Part shown: one piece after another, positions 7,567 through 17,155 of the stretch
Numbering within the stretch: position 1 is the first letter of the stretch
Layout: each line of letters opens with the position of its first letter
From: Flavobacterium sp. LC2016-23
GTDB taxonomy: Bacteria; Bacteroidota; Bacteroidia; Flavobacteriales; Flavobacteriaceae
Assembly: GCF_009674775.1 (NCBI RefSeq)
Contig: NZ_WKKE01000007.1
Span: 1 to 64,000, forward strand
DNA: 64,000 nt
Direction: 5' to 3'
Notes under the pieces: generated by a model
The model's input: the letters and a program-made list of their open reading frames with translations, nothing else
Database searches by the model: none
What the model was told of the DNA's origin: nothing
Made by a program: the position numbers and the translations under genes

Positions 7567-8637
7567 ATGGCTTCATTATTATTTTCTCCCCTTACGATAA
7601 AAAAAATTACTTTAAAAAACAGAATCGTTATTTCGCCTATGTGTCAGTACTCCGCAATTGACGGATTTGCAAACGACTGGCATTTGGTTCATCTCGGAAG
7701 TCGTGCCAGTGGCGGAGCAGCTTTGATCATTCAGGAAGCGACAGCCGTTTCTCCGGAGGCAAGAATATCTCCGTCAGATCTTGGAATCTGGAAAGATGAG
7801 CACCTTCAAAAATTAAAACAGATCAACGAATTTATCGTTTCTCAAAACTCCATTCCCGGAATTCAGCTGGCACATGCCGGACGAAAAGCCAGTGTTTCGG
7901 CTCCGTGGGAAGGCAATAAAAAATTAGATTTCGCTCAGGGCGGATGGCAGACGGTTTCTGCGAGCGCGATTCCGTATCACGATGATGAACCGTTTCTTCC
8001 GGAAGCTATGGATTCAAACGGAATCCGAAAAGTAGTTTCAGATTTTAAAGCAGCGACCAAAAGGGCTGTTGAAGCGGGGTATAAGGTTGTGGAAATTCAT
8101 GGAGCACACGGTTATTTACTGCACCAGTTTTTATCGCCTTTAACGAATGTGAGAACCGACGAATACGGAGGAAGTTTTGAAAACAGAATCCGTTTTACCT
8201 TAGAAATTGTCGAAGCCGTTCAGTCGGAATGGCCGTCAGATTTGCCGTTATTCGTTCGAATTTCAGCGACAGACTGGGCAGAAGGCGGATGGAATCCCGA
8301 AGAATCTGTAAAGCTTTCGAAAATACTAAAAGATAAAGGAGTAGATTTAATTGATGTTTCATCGGGTGGATTGGTTTCGCACCAAAAAATTCAGATTGGT
8401 CCCGGTTATCAGGTTTCTTTTGCTGAAAAAATCAAAAAAGAAGCTGCCATCTTAACCGGAGCGGTGGGATTAATTACAGAATCGCAACAAGCCGAAGAAA
8501 TTTTGAAAAACGGTCAGGCCGATTTGGTTTTATTCGCCAGGGAATCACTAAGAAACCCGAACTTACCTTTAGATTTCGCCAAAGAACTACAAGACGATAT
8601 TCAATGGCCAAAACAATACGAAAGAGCTAAAATTTAA
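7567..8637 (+). CDS. Old yellow enzyme-family NADH:flavin oxidoreductase (YqjM-like)
   Basis: A 356-residue FMN-dependent ene-reductase of TIM-barrel fold, probably cytosolic. The N-terminal SPMCQYSA segment carries the Cys and Tyr typical of the YqjM subclass. The QLAHAGRKAS segment has the FMN/substrate His region, and the HGAHGYLLHQFLSP segment leads into RTDEYGGSFENR, the family hallmark. The C-terminal LFARESLRNPNLP is the phosphate-binding end. These enzymes reduce activated C=C bonds in enones, maleimides or quinones. It lies in tandem with a Gfo/Idh/MocA oxidoreductase, but the 213-bp gap with repeats argues against tight coupling. Substrate unknown. Confidence 0.93.
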   Translation: MASLLFSPLTIKKITLKNRIVISPMCQYSAIDGFANDWHLVHLGSRASGGAALIIQEATAVSPEARISPSDLGIWKDEHLQKLKQINEFIVSQNSIPGIQLAHAGRKASVSAPWEGNKKLDFAQGGWQTVSASAIPYHDDEPFLPEAMDSNGIRKVVSDFKAATKRAVEAGYKVVEIHGAHGYLLHQFLSPLTNVRTDEYGGSFENRIRFTLEIVEAVQSEWPSDLPLFVRISATDWAEGGWNPEESVKLSKILKDKGVDLIDVSSGGLVSHQKIQIGPGYQVSFAEKIKKEAAILTGAVGLITESQQAEEILKNGQADLVLFARESLRNPNLPLDFAKELQDDIQWPKQYERAKI

Positions 8638-8641
8638 TTTT

Positions 8642-8836
8642 TTGCCACAGATTATTTTGATTAAAAGGATTAAAAAAAGTTTGCCACGAATTGCACTAAT
8701 TTTCACAAATCTGTGCGTGTAAAAATGCTAAATTAATTCGCGGAAATTCGTGAAATTCGTGGCAAAAAAATCTTTCCCATCACAATAATCTCTGGCAAAA
8801 AAAATCTTTTCCAATCACAATAATCCGTGGCAAAAA
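8642..8836. repeat. GCCACGAATTT-type intergenic repeat cluster
   Basis: Several imperfect inverted and direct copies of TTTGCCACGAATT / AATTCGTGGCAAA fill the gap between two genes, with degraded copies ending in TGGCAAAAAAA. The same family occurs at 20795-20857 and 45202-45280. The element overlaps a potential GTG start of the next gene, which argues against that start. Confidence 0.75.
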
Positions 8837-8850
8837 AAAACGAAACGAAA

Positions 8851-9891
8851 ATGCAAAAAATAAAAACAGCACTATTATCATACGGAATGTCGGGGAAAGT
8901 TTTTCACGCCCCGTTTTTAAACCTTCATCCGGGATTTGAATTATTAGGTTCCTGGGAAAGAAGCAAAAAACTCATTCAGGAAGATTATCCGACCGTAAAA
9001 AGTTACCCGTCCATTGACGAATTATTAGCCGATGACGTCGATTTGGTCATCGTAAACACGCCGGTTGGTACCCATTACGAATATGCAAAAAAAGTACTAT
9101 TGGCCGGAAAACATGCCGTTGTCGAAAAAGCGTTCACCACTACTGTGGCCGAAGCCGAGGAACTGGCAAAAATTGCAAAAGACAAAGGACTGAAGTTGGC
9201 TGTTTTCCAGAACCGACGCTGGGACAGTGACTTTAAGACCGTTCAAAAAATAATCAATGATGGCGTTTTAGGAGATTTGGTCGAAGCCGAATTTCACTTT
9301 GACAGATACAATCCGTTGCTGAGCCCGAAAGCACATAAAGAAACCGTAAATGACGGCGCCGGAATTCTGAAGGATTTGGGACCCCATTTAATCGATCAGG
9401 CTCTTGCTTTGTTTGGTTCACCGAAAGCCGTTTTTGGGGATATCAGAGTGACCCGGGAAAATTCTTTAGTAGACGACTGGATCGATTTGGCATTGATTTA
9501 CACTGATTTCAGAGTGCGTTTAAAAGCCGGATTTTTTGTCAGGGAAGCGAATCCTGCCTATACCCTTCATGGAAAAAAGGGATCTTTCCTCAAACCCCGC
9601 GGTGATGTTCAGGAAGACGATTTAAAACTCGGAAAAAAACCGGATTTAGCATCCTGGGGAACAGAATCAGAAAGTTTGCAGGGGCTTTTGCATACCGAAA
9701 TTAACGGAAAAGAAGTCCGTGAAAAAGTACCAACCCTTCAGGGGAATTATTTTTCATTTTTTGATGGTGTTTACGAATCAATTGCAAATGATAAAACAGA
9801 ACCCGTTACGGCACAAGACGGTGTAAAAGTAATGCAGATTATAGAAGCTGCTATTGCTAGTGCTGCGCAGCAAAAGGTTATTATTCTTTAA
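8851..9891 (+). CDS. Gfo/Idh/MocA-family NAD(P)-dependent oxidoreductase
   Basis: A 346-residue dehydrogenase. The N-terminal Rossmann fold starts with KTALLSYGMSGKVFHAPFL, and NTPVGTHYEYAKKVLLAGKHAVVEKAFT contains the conserved E-K-P-like E-K-A catalytic Lys. The C-terminal alpha/beta substrate domain (about 125-346) includes GILKDLGPHLIDQAL, with the usual D-x-G-x-H. It resembles YdgJ/YhhX-type enzymes acting on sugars, inositol or related polyols. ATG at 8851 is preferred over an in-frame GTG at 8827 because the GTG lies inside the TGGCAAAA repeat. Substrate cannot be read from sequence. Confidence 0.92.
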   Translation: MQKIKTALLSYGMSGKVFHAPFLNLHPGFELLGSWERSKKLIQEDYPTVKSYPSIDELLADDVDLVIVNTPVGTHYEYAKKVLLAGKHAVVEKAFTTTVAEAEELAKIAKDKGLKLAVFQNRRWDSDFKTVQKIINDGVLGDLVEAEFHFDRYNPLLSPKAHKETVNDGAGILKDLGPHLIDQALALFGSPKAVFGDIRVTRENSLVDDWIDLALIYTDFRVRLKAGFFVREANPAYTLHGKKGSFLKPRGDVQEDDLKLGKKPDLASWGTESESLQGLLHTEINGKEVREKVPTLQGNYFSFFDGVYESIANDKTEPVTAQDGVKVMQIIEAAIASAAQQKVIIL

Positions 9892-9898
9892 GGGTTTT

Positions 9899-10056
9899 TT
9901 GCCAGCAGATTTGCAGATTACGCGGATTAACGCAGATTTTTTCAATCCTTTTTATGCGTGATCCTGATCACTTTGGATTGGTAAAAAACTTTGAATATTA
10001 CAATTAAAAGTTTGCCCGCAGATTTTGCAGATTACGCGGATTGACACAGATTTTAA
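9899..10056. repeat. GCAGATTACGCGGATT direct repeat pair
   Basis: The phrase GCAGATTACGCGGATT followed by AACGCAGATTTT or GACACAGATTTT occurs twice, about 120 bp apart, in the gap before the MFS gene. Each copy is preceded by GCC(A/C)GCAGATTT. Related debris (CAGATTTTGCGGATC, CAAATCTGCGG) is seen at 18578-18655. No gene is apparent in this gap. Confidence 0.6.
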
Positions 10057-10243
10057 ATTCATTTAATTATGTGATTTCGATAGTTATGGGAAAGGCAAAA
10101 AATAAAACCAGTGAAAATCCGCCTAACCCGTAAAACCCGCGAACTAATACCTTTTCTTCTCGAATAAGCATACAATTTATAAACAATAACGTTATAAATC
10201 TGGTAAGCAGAAGGGTTTGGTAGTCTGTAAAGCAGCTTTTTAG

Positions 10244-10251
10244 TACTTTTG
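10244..10251 (+). promoter_or_regulatory. Probable -7 box for the MFS gene
   Basis: TACTTTTG matches TAnnTTTG and lies 26 bp upstream of the chosen TTG start, which leaves a short untranslated leader. A TTTG further upstream is about 25 bp away, longer than ideal. Confidence 0.4.
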
Positions 10252-10276
10252 CCATACAAACATTAAACGCATTATT

Positions 10277-11494
10277 TTGATCAATTTCAATCCATTATCA
10301 TTCTTTCAGGCCAAAGGGAAAATCAAGAAAGTCTACAGAGAGGCAAAAGCTTCTTATTTAAACCGAATTCGTTTTGCTGTCGGAATGTTTTATTTTGGAA
10401 TGGGTTTAAGTTTTGCCACCTGGGCAAGCCGGATTCCGGATATTAAAACCGCTCTTCATTTGACAGAAGGAGATTTGGGATCTATACTTTTTGCATTACC
10501 GATGGGACAGTTGGTAATCATGCCTTTTTCAGGAAAAATGGTCACCAAGTTCGGAAGCCATCGTATTTTGATTTTTTCGCTGATCATGTATGTTTTATGC
10601 CTTACCAATTTAGGTTTGGCAACTACTGTTTTGCAGTTATCCTTAGGTTTGTTTCTGTTCGGATTGTTTGGAAATTTAGCCAACATTGCCGTCAATACAC
10701 AAGGGGTTTATACCGAAGTTCTTTTCAAAAAAACAATTATGTCATCTTTTCACGGCATGTGGAGCTTTGCCGGATTTACAGGGGCTTTGGTCGGTTTAGG
10801 GATGCTAGCCTTAAACTTAAGTCCGCTTCATCATTTTTTAATTGTTGGCGCGGTAGTGCTGCTTATGGTTGCTTTTAATTTTAAGTTTTTGGTGAGGGCC
10901 AAAGAAAAAATTAAGGCGAAAAGCGGAGAAAAGAAAAAGCTTTTTGTGAAACCGGACAGCGCATTGATCTGGCTGGGCGTAATTGGTTTTTGCAGCATGG
11001 CGAGCGAAGGTGTCATGTTTGACTGGAGCGGCGTTTACTTTAAAGATGTTGTCGAGGCACCGGGACCACTGGTGGTTTTAGGGTACACTTCCTTCATGAT
11101 TATGATGGCCAGCGGACGATTTTTAGGAGACGGAATGATCAATAAATTTGGCCGTGAACGTGTTATGCAAATCAGCGGTGTAATGATTTCTGCCGGACTT
11201 TTTACCGCCGTTTTTCTTCCTTACATTATTCCCTGTACCATTGCTTTTATGATGGTTGGACTCGGAGTTGCAACGATTGTTCCAACGGTTTACAGTATGG
11301 CCGGAAAAAATCCGACAGTGCCGCCCGGAGAGGCTTTAACGATAGTGTCCAGCGTTAGTTTTCTCGGTTTTTTAATGGGACCTCCGGTAATCGGACACAT
11401 TGCCCAAAACTTTGGACTTCAGTTCTCCTTTGCTTTTATCGGAATTTTTGGGGTTCTGATTGCTTTTATGGTTTCTAAAATCAGAACTACCTAA
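10277..11494 (+). CDS. MFS transporter
   Basis: A 405-residue major facilitator protein with about 12 predicted membrane helices. The first is around residues 32-52 (IRFAVGMFYFGMGLSF), followed by ASRIPDIKTALHLTEGDLGSILF, a pattern common in YbjJ/FucP-like sugar or drug carriers. The second half starts around residue 228 after a Lys-rich central loop (KEKIKAKSGEKKKLF). The second-half loop GRFLGDGMINKFGRERVMQ is the repeated G-R-x-x-D/G-x3-x-x-G-R/K MFS motif. The start is uncertain: TTG at 10277 is used because the first internal ATG at 10385 would cut into helix 1. Substrate unknown. Confidence 0.87.
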   Translation: MINFNPLSFFQAKGKIKKVYREAKASYLNRIRFAVGMFYFGMGLSFATWASRIPDIKTALHLTEGDLGSILFALPMGQLVIMPFSGKMVTKFGSHRILIFSLIMYVLCLTNLGLATTVLQLSLGLFLFGLFGNLANIAVNTQGVYTEVLFKKTIMSSFHGMWSFAGFTGALVGLGMLALNLSPLHHFLIVGAVVLLMVAFNFKFLVRAKEKIKAKSGEKKKLFVKPDSALIWLGVIGFCSMASEGVMFDWSGVYFKDVVEAPGPLVVLGYTSFMIMMASGRFLGDGMINKFGRERVMQISGVMISAGLFTAVFLPYIIPCTIAFMMVGLGVATIVPTVYSMAGKNPTVPPGEALTIVSSVSFLGFLMGPPVIGHIAQNFGLQFSFAFIGIFGVLIAFMVSKIRTT

Positions 11495-11618
11495 TTAAGC
11501 ATCTTTTTCGAAGATTTTATAGCACACCATGCGATCTCATAATGAAATCATATTGGTGTAAATCTGTATACATTTAGAATCTTCTGTTTTCTTTTAAAAT
11601 AAAATAGTAAGAAAAGTA

Positions 11619-11646
11619 TTGTTTTAATTAATAATAATTATCTTTG
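11619..11646 (+). promoter_or_regulatory. Promoter for the TonB receptor/DUF5689 operon
   Basis: TTG (11619-11621) and TATCTTTG (11639-11646) are separated by 17 bp, matching the Bacteroidota consensus. This gives a leader of about 130 nt before the receptor ATG at 11785. Confidence 0.65.
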
Positions 11647-11784
11647 AAGCGCGAACAATTGTTCGGCCATTTTATAATACCTTTTTTCCAAAGACCAATT
11701 TTATCCTTTGAGGTAAGGATTGAATGTTTGCTTTTTTAAACATTTTAATCCTAAACAATTTATCAAAGTTAATTGGTGTTATCC

Positions 11785-14616
11785 ATGAGAAAAAAGTACC
11801 TGTTGTTTTTTATTTTGCTGCCTTTTGGACTTGCTTTTGCACAAAAGGAAATTGCCATTTCAGGAATCGTGATTGATGCAAAAACGCAAAACCCGCTGGA
11901 AAATGTTGTAGTAAGCATTCAGAATTCTTCTGTCACACAACTTACCGGAGCAAACGGAAAATTCGTATTGTATTCTTCCCTCAAAGGAGAGCAGTTGCTT
12001 TTGGTGCACAGTCAGGGGTATAAAGATTTACTGCTGAAAATAAATATCTACGCCAACCTTACTTTAGGGATTTTACAATTAGAAGATACTTTTACAGATG
12101 AGGTCCAGGGTACTTTAATTACCCTGCTCGAAAGTGATTTGTCTGATGATAACAGTTCCAGCGAAATGACTTCAGGCCTTTTACAATCGGCAAAAGATGC
12201 TTTTTTTCAGGCCTCCGCTTTTAGTTGGGGACAGGCCCGGTTTAAAGTACGTGGTCTGGACAGCGAAAACGGCACCATGATGCTGAATGGAATGCCAATG
12301 AATAAAATTTACGACGGAAGGCCGCAATGGGCCAACTGGGGAGGATTAAATGATGTACTTCGAAACCAGGAATTTTCTATTGGCGGAGCAGCTTCGCTTT
12401 ATAGTTTTGGAGGTGTTTTGGGCACGCAGCAAATTTATACGCGGGCTTCCTTATACAGAAAAGGAGAACGTCTTTCGTTCTCCGGAAGCAATACAACGTA
12501 CAACTGGCGGGCTATGGGAACCTATGCTTCAGGCATGAATTCTTCAGGCTGGGCGTATGTCGTTTCGGCAGGGAAGCGTATTGGAAATGAAGGGTATTTT
12601 GAAGGAACAAATTTCGATGGGGAATCTTTTTTTCTAAGTATCGAAAAGAACGTAAACAAACGGCACTCGATTAATTTTACAGGATTTTATACGCCAAATT
12701 CCCGTGGAAAAAACTCTGCCAATACAGCTGAGGTTACTCAATTGACAAATGGAAAATACAATTCCTACTGGGGCTGGCAAAACGGTAAAAAGCGAAACGC
12801 CAGAGTAAAAAATATTGAAGAACCGCTTTTAATGCTGAACCATTATTTTAAAATAAATGAAAAAGCAAACCTGAATTCGGGTATGATGTACCAATTTGGA
12901 AAAACAGGAAACAGCAATATCGATTATCAGAATACACCAAGTCCGGATCCTGTTTATTACCGAAAATTACCAAGTTATTTCAGCTCTATGTATGCCGCTG
13001 ATAAAGGAGGATTCTCAGGAGACTTTACGCCTGACCATGAAAATGCCGAAAAAAGTAAAGAATTGTTTTTGAACAACCCTCAGATTAACTGGGAAGAAAT
13101 CTATCGTGCCAATCAGAAACCCATAACAAATACCGACGGAATCATTACAGGATACGGACCGGTACAAAGTCATTATGTTTTGTACGAAGACCGGACAGAC
13201 GACAAAACATTTGGGGCAAACTCAAACTTAAATATAGAACTCACAGAAAACAGCGCTTTTGACTGTGGAATTACTTTTCGGAATTTAAAATCACATCAGT
13301 TTCAATCTCTTTTAGATTTACTGGGAGGGGAATATTTTATGGATATTGATGCTTTTTACAGTGGCAATCAGGCACAATCTGACTTGCGAAACCCAAACCG
13401 GCAGGTAAAAGTGGGAGATCACTATGGCTACAACTATAATCTTCTGGCAACGACTGTTGATGCGTTTACACAATTTAAATTCAATTATAAAAAAACGGAA
13501 CTTTACCTGGCACAATCGTATTCGGTGTCCAATTATCAAAGAGAAGGATTGTATCAAAACGGAATTTATCAAACTACTTCACTGGGTAAAAGCCAAAAAG
13601 TAAATTTTGAAAATTTTGGCTTCAAAGGTGGATTTACGTATAAGATTTCAGGAAAACAAGGACTGTTTTTTAATGGAATGTATCTGACAAGGGCACCTTC
13701 ACTTCGAAATACTTTTTCAAATTCAAGGCTCAATAACGCCAATGTGAACGGAATTGAAAATGAAAACATAAGCAGCGCAGAAGCAAATTATGTATACCGT
13801 TCGCCTAAGCTTAAAATCAGAACAACCCTTTATTACAGTCTGATAAAAAACACCACCAGAAGCTCCTTTTTTTATGCAGAAGGAATCTTTGATAAAGGTG
13901 CCGGATATAATAATACGGATGCTTTTGTAGGCCAGACGCTAACGAATCTGGACAAGAAGAATAAGGGAGCTGAACTTAGTTTTGAATATCAGGTTTCGGC
14001 AACATTGAAAACAACTTTATCGGCTGCATACGGCCATTATACGTACAGCAGTAATCCAAATGTTTTTATCACCAATGATGCCAATGCTGCAAAAGCGAAT
14101 GCACAGGCCGCTTTTGATTTTGGAGAATCCCGACTTAAAAATTACAAACAGCCAGGAACGCCCCAACAGGCCTACTCACTTGGTTTGGAATACAGGGATC
14201 CTAAATTTTGGTGGCTTGCTGCGAATATTAATTATTTGACGGATAATTATATCGATGTTTCGCCCATCGCCAGAACCAACCGTTTTTACATCAATTCAAA
14301 AAATGGTTTAGCTTTTCCGGAAGCCACCCAAGAACGGGCTAATGAATTATTACGACAGGAAAAATTCAATCCGGTTTCTTTACTAAATATTACAGGAGGA
14401 AAATCCTGGCGGGTTTTTGGAAAATATGTTGGCTTTTTTGCAAGTGTCAATAATGTTTTTGATTTGTCTTATAAAACAGGTGGTTTTGAACAGGCAAGAA
14501 ATGCCAATTTTAGAGCCCTTAATCAGGATGTTTCCAGCGGAACTCCATCCTTTGGTCCCAAATATTTTTATGGCTACGGAAGAACCTATTTCGTTAACAT
14601 TAGTATCACATTATAA
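11785..14616 (+). CDS. TonB-dependent outer-membrane receptor with carboxypeptidase-regulatory-like domain
   Basis: An outer-membrane beta-barrel importer of 943 residues from the ATG at 11785. A signal peptide (KKYLLFFILLPFGLAFAQ) is followed by a CarboxypepD-reg-like beta sandwich (about 25-105: ISGIVIDAKTQNPLENV), a plug domain (about 130-230: FKVRGLDSENGTMMLNGMPMN) and the barrel. The C-terminus YGRTYFVNISITL ends with an aromatic-hydrophobic barrel strand. An in-frame TTG 12 bp upstream is rejected because it would place residues before a perfect signal peptide. It lacks the SusC signature and has no SusD partner. The next gene, 21 bp downstream, is a DUF5689 lipoprotein, a pairing repeated in Flavobacteria. 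Ligand unknown; metal, nucleic acid or phosphate uptake are possibilities. Confidence 0.93.
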   Translation: MRKKYLLFFILLPFGLAFAQKEIAISGIVIDAKTQNPLENVVVSIQNSSVTQLTGANGKFVLYSSLKGEQLLLVHSQGYKDLLLKINIYANLTLGILQLEDTFTDEVQGTLITLLESDLSDDNSSSEMTSGLLQSAKDAFFQASAFSWGQARFKVRGLDSENGTMMLNGMPMNKIYDGRPQWANWGGLNDVLRNQEFSIGGAASLYSFGGVLGTQQIYTRASLYRKGERLSFSGSNTTYNWRAMGTYASGMNSSGWAYVVSAGKRIGNEGYFEGTNFDGESFFLSIEKNVNKRHSINFTGFYTPNSRGKNSANTAEVTQLTNGKYNSYWGWQNGKKRNARVKNIEEPLLMLNHYFKINEKANLNSGMMYQFGKTGNSNIDYQNTPSPDPVYYRKLPSYFSSMYAADKGGFSGDFTPDHENAEKSKELFLNNPQINWEEIYRANQKPITNTDGIITGYGPVQSHYVLYEDRTDDKTFGANSNLNIELTENSAFDCGITFRNLKSHQFQSLLDLLGGEYFMDIDAFYSGNQAQSDLRNPNRQVKVGDHYGYNYNLLATTVDAFTQFKFNYKKTELYLAQSYSVSNYQREGLYQNGIYQTTSLGKSQKVNFENFGFKGGFTYKISGKQGLFFNGMYLTRAPSLRNTFSNSRLNNANVNGIENENISSAEANYVYRSPKLKIRTTLYYSLIKNTTRSSFFYAEGIFDKGAGYNNTDAFVGQTLTNLDKKNKGAELSFEYQVSATLKTTLSAAYGHYTYSSNPNVFITNDANAAKANAQAAFDFGESRLKNYKQPGTPQQAYSLGLEYRDPKFWWLAANINYLTDNYIDVSPIARTNRFYINSKNGLAFPEATQERANELLRQEKFNPVSLLNITGGKSWRVFGKYVGFFASVNNVFDLSYKTGGFEQARNANFRALNQDVSSGTPSFGPKYFYGYGRTYFVNISITL

Positions 14617-14637
14617 AACTTAAAAACAGATTATATT

Positions 14638-15987
14638 ATGAGAAATATATATGTAAGCTCTTTTCTAGCCATACAATTATACCTTTTTTGTGCCTGCAGC
14701 ACGGAAATCGAAATTCCGAAATTGGGATGTGAGCAGGTAAATCTCCCCGTAAATCAGACCGTAGAAAAAGTAAAAAGCGTTTCCGGTTTAGTTCCGAAGC
14801 AGTATAATTACGATGACGTCATTGAAGGCTATGTGGTATCGTCAGATGAAGCAGGTAATTTCTTCAGGACGATTTCTTTTCAGACATTAGCGAATGAGCA
14901 ACATCCTGCACAAGGATTTAGTGTTGCTGTTGATGCAGCCAATAGCTACGTAGATTTTTGTGTCGGAAACAAAGTATACATTAAGCTTAAAAATCAATAT
15001 ACAGATCTCAGTTATGGTGCGTTAAGAATTGGTAGTTTGTATGCCAGTAATTCGGGTGAACCAACAATAGGAAGGGTTTCTCAAAATGATTATAAAAATG
15101 TACTGAATGCTTCTTGTGTAGTCGTTGATGAAAATCAATTGGTTCAGTCTCTTTCGATAGAAGAAGCTTTAAACGAAAATAAGTTAAACACTTTAGTGGA
15201 TCTTAAAGACGTACAATTTACAGAAGCGGCAATCGGTCGTCATTACTTTGAGGAATCCAATACTATTGGCGGTGCAACTAACTGGAACCTGACGGATAAG
15301 ACGGGAAATCAAATTATTTTCAGGACCAGTAGTTTTGCCAATTTTGCTGCCGGTATCGTACCTGAAGGGAGCGGAAAAGTACGTGGAGTGATCACAAAAT
15401 TCGGATCTGATTATCAATTAGTCGCCCGATTTGAAAGCGATGTTATGATGGAAGGAAAAAGGAGTGCGCCTTTCTTTTCGGAGGATTTCCAATCGGTAAA
15501 AAACAATGTAAATTTTAATCTGCCGGGCTGGGGCAATGTCGTAGAAAAAGCCTCAAAGTTATGGAAAAGTATGGTGTACGGAGGGAATGGTTATGCCGAA
15601 TTTAATACCACCAGCACCACTGCTGCCGAAAACATCGCCTGGCTTGTTTCTCCTAAAATAGATATGGATTCCTATAAAAATGGGGTGCTGTCTTTTAGAA
15701 GTGCCCAACATGATTTAAAAGTGGATTCCCCGCTGAATGCATTGGAAATTTATGTGTCAGCCAATTTTGACGGCTCGAACCTAAAGAAAGCTCAATGGAC
15801 AAAATTGGAAGCAAAAATAGCCACACAGTCAACGCCTTCCCGTCAGTTTATAAGCTCGGGCGCGATAGATTTGTCACCTTATTCCGGAAAGATCAATATT
15901 GCCTTTAAATATATCGGCTCCGGAAAAGACAAAACCTTAAACGGCGCTTTTATGATTGATGATGTAAAAATTTATGGAGAAAAATAG
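14638..15987 (+). CDS. DUF5689 / choice-of-anchor J surface lipoprotein
   Basis: A 449-residue lipoprotein. The signal sequence ends near C-A-C-S, with lipobox Cys at about residue 20. Residues about 35-275 match DUF5689, an OB-fold-like domain with Y-V-V-S-S-D-E-A-G-N-F and V-Y-I-K-L motifs. Residues about 285-449 form a jelly-roll 'choice-of-anchor J' domain (FSEDFQSVKN, WLVSPKIDMDSYKNGVLSFRSAQ, FMIDDVKIYG). It follows the TonB receptor by 21 bp, so the pair is likely a transport unit with the lipoprotein as surface ligand-binding partner, analogous to SusD but unrelated in fold. Ligand not predictable. Confidence 0.9.
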   Translation: MRNIYVSSFLAIQLYLFCACSTEIEIPKLGCEQVNLPVNQTVEKVKSVSGLVPKQYNYDDVIEGYVVSSDEAGNFFRTISFQTLANEQHPAQGFSVAVDAANSYVDFCVGNKVYIKLKNQYTDLSYGALRIGSLYASNSGEPTIGRVSQNDYKNVLNASCVVVDENQLVQSLSIEEALNENKLNTLVDLKDVQFTEAAIGRHYFEESNTIGGATNWNLTDKTGNQIIFRTSSFANFAAGIVPEGSGKVRGVITKFGSDYQLVARFESDVMMEGKRSAPFFSEDFQSVKNNVNFNLPGWGNVVEKASKLWKSMVYGGNGYAEFNTTSTTAAENIAWLVSPKIDMDSYKNGVLSFRSAQHDLKVDSPLNALEIYVSANFDGSNLKKAQWTKLEAKIATQSTPSRQFISSGAIDLSPYSGKINIAFKYIGSGKDKTLNGAFMIDDVKIYGEK

Positions 15988-16123
15988 CCACACCTTTTTT
16001 TAAAAATTAAATTAAAGTATTGGTTTTTAGAGTATTATTTAAAAATCAACAGTTTTTAAGCCTGAGCCTGTTAAAATTTAATTGGATTTTGTATTTTGGT
16101 CATCCCAAATCGATACAAATACC

Positions 16124-16990
16124 ATGAAAAAAATCTACTTACTTGCCATCATCATGATGGTATTTCCATGTTTAGTGCATAGTCAGGACGCTCCCCCTGT
16201 CCGTTTAAAACAGATCAACATTGTAAAAACCAATTACCAAAATTATAAGGATGGTGAAATTGTAAATAAAACAGTGGTTTTTAGTGAAGGAAAAATACAA
16301 ACGATTACTACTTCCGATGTTATTCAGAAATTTTTTTACAACAAAAACGGTTTGCTGGATATGACTGTAAAAGAAAAAGTTGGAAGCGACTGGAAAGAAG
16401 TGATCAATTATACGTATGATGCCGATAACAACATTATAAAATTCGTAAACAAATATCATGAAGGTAATGATTACATTACCAAAACGGTAACGTTTACCTA
16501 CGAAGGAGCGCGAATAAAAGCAATCACGAAAAAAAGTACCAATCACCAGAATATAGTGGATGATATTGAATACATTGTTGAAAATGGTATTATCGTAAGA
16601 CGTACTTCACGTGATAGAAACAAACAGATCATTGGTAAAATAGAATACGTTTATGTGAATGATAATGTGTCTAAACATAAAGGTTTAGTGGGAGATAAAA
16701 TCTCTAAAACCTATACGTACGATGATAAAAAATCGGTTGAATCTTTAATTGTTCAGAATCTTTTTGGAGATAATTACAAAATAATCGTACCGATGATTTC
16801 ATACCATGAAGATGAATTTAGTTTTGAGAGTATTTCGTATAATAACGAAGTGAATTTCAGCCCTTCTTCTACAGCTTTGGTAGCGGTAAGCCGAAAATAC
16901 AAATACAATAAATTAAATTATCCGATATCCTGTTCGCAGCTTGAAGAAAATGGTATTGTAAAAACAGAAAAGACTTTTATTTACGAATAA
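16124..16990 (+). CDS. Secreted hypothetical protein with YD-like repeats
   Basis: A 288-residue protein from the ATG at 16124, with a clean signal peptide (MKKIYLLAIIMMVFPCLVHS, cut before QDAPP). The mature part repeats a beta-hairpin pattern of the form F/Y-x-Y-x-x-x-x-x-I-x-K-I/F (for example TYDADNNIIKF, TFTYEGARIKAI, EYVYVNDNV, TYTYDDKKSVE), reminiscent of RHS/YD repeats found in Bacteroidota surface proteins. No catalytic motif is visible. An upstream in-frame TTG at 16082 is rejected in favour of the ATG at the signal peptide. It is monocistronic, ending in a strong terminator. Confidence 0.8.
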   Translation: MKKIYLLAIIMMVFPCLVHSQDAPPVRLKQINIVKTNYQNYKDGEIVNKTVVFSEGKIQTITTSDVIQKFFYNKNGLLDMTVKEKVGSDWKEVINYTYDADNNIIKFVNKYHEGNDYITKTVTFTYEGARIKAITKKSTNHQNIVDDIEYIVENGIIVRRTSRDRNKQIIGKIEYVYVNDNVSKHKGLVGDKISKTYTYDDKKSVESLIVQNLFGDNYKIIVPMISYHEDEFSFESISYNNEVNFSPSSTALVAVSRKYKYNKLNYPISCSQLEENGIVKTEKTFIYE

Positions 16991-17010
16991 CGACGTTATA
17001 CTTTATTTTT

Positions 17011-17060
17011 TAAGTCCTTTAGAAATTAAGATTTTAATTTTTAAAGGACTTATTTTTTTT
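17011..17060 (+). terminator. Rho-independent terminator before hflX
   Basis: Stem TAAGTCCTTTA/TAAAGGACTTA extended by AAATTAA/TTAATTT, followed by eight T on the plus strand. It ends the 16124-16990 transcript. Confidence 0.85.
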
Positions 17061-17131
17061 AAATAAAGACGATAATTTCCTAAATAGAACTTAAAAATAA
17101 AATTCTATAAGTGTAGTCACTTACAAATCAT

Positions 17132-17139
17132 TAAATTTG
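17132..17139 (+). promoter_or_regulatory. -7 box of the hflX promoter
   Basis: TAAATTTG matches TAnnTTTG 17 bp upstream of the hflX ATG. No ideal TTG at -33 is seen. Confidence 0.5.
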
Positions 17140-17155
17140 CACCTTATTCAAAGCT

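Noticed and set aside
8827..8850. GTG start extending the Gfo/Idh/MocA gene
   Set aside because: The extra eight codons come from the TGGCAAAA repeat, and the ATG at 8851 begins the conserved family N-terminus.
10059..10259. Two overlapping minus-strand ORFs of 62-66 codons in the MFS upstream gap
   Set aside because: They lie in repeat-containing intergenic sequence, overlap each other in different frames, and show no family features.
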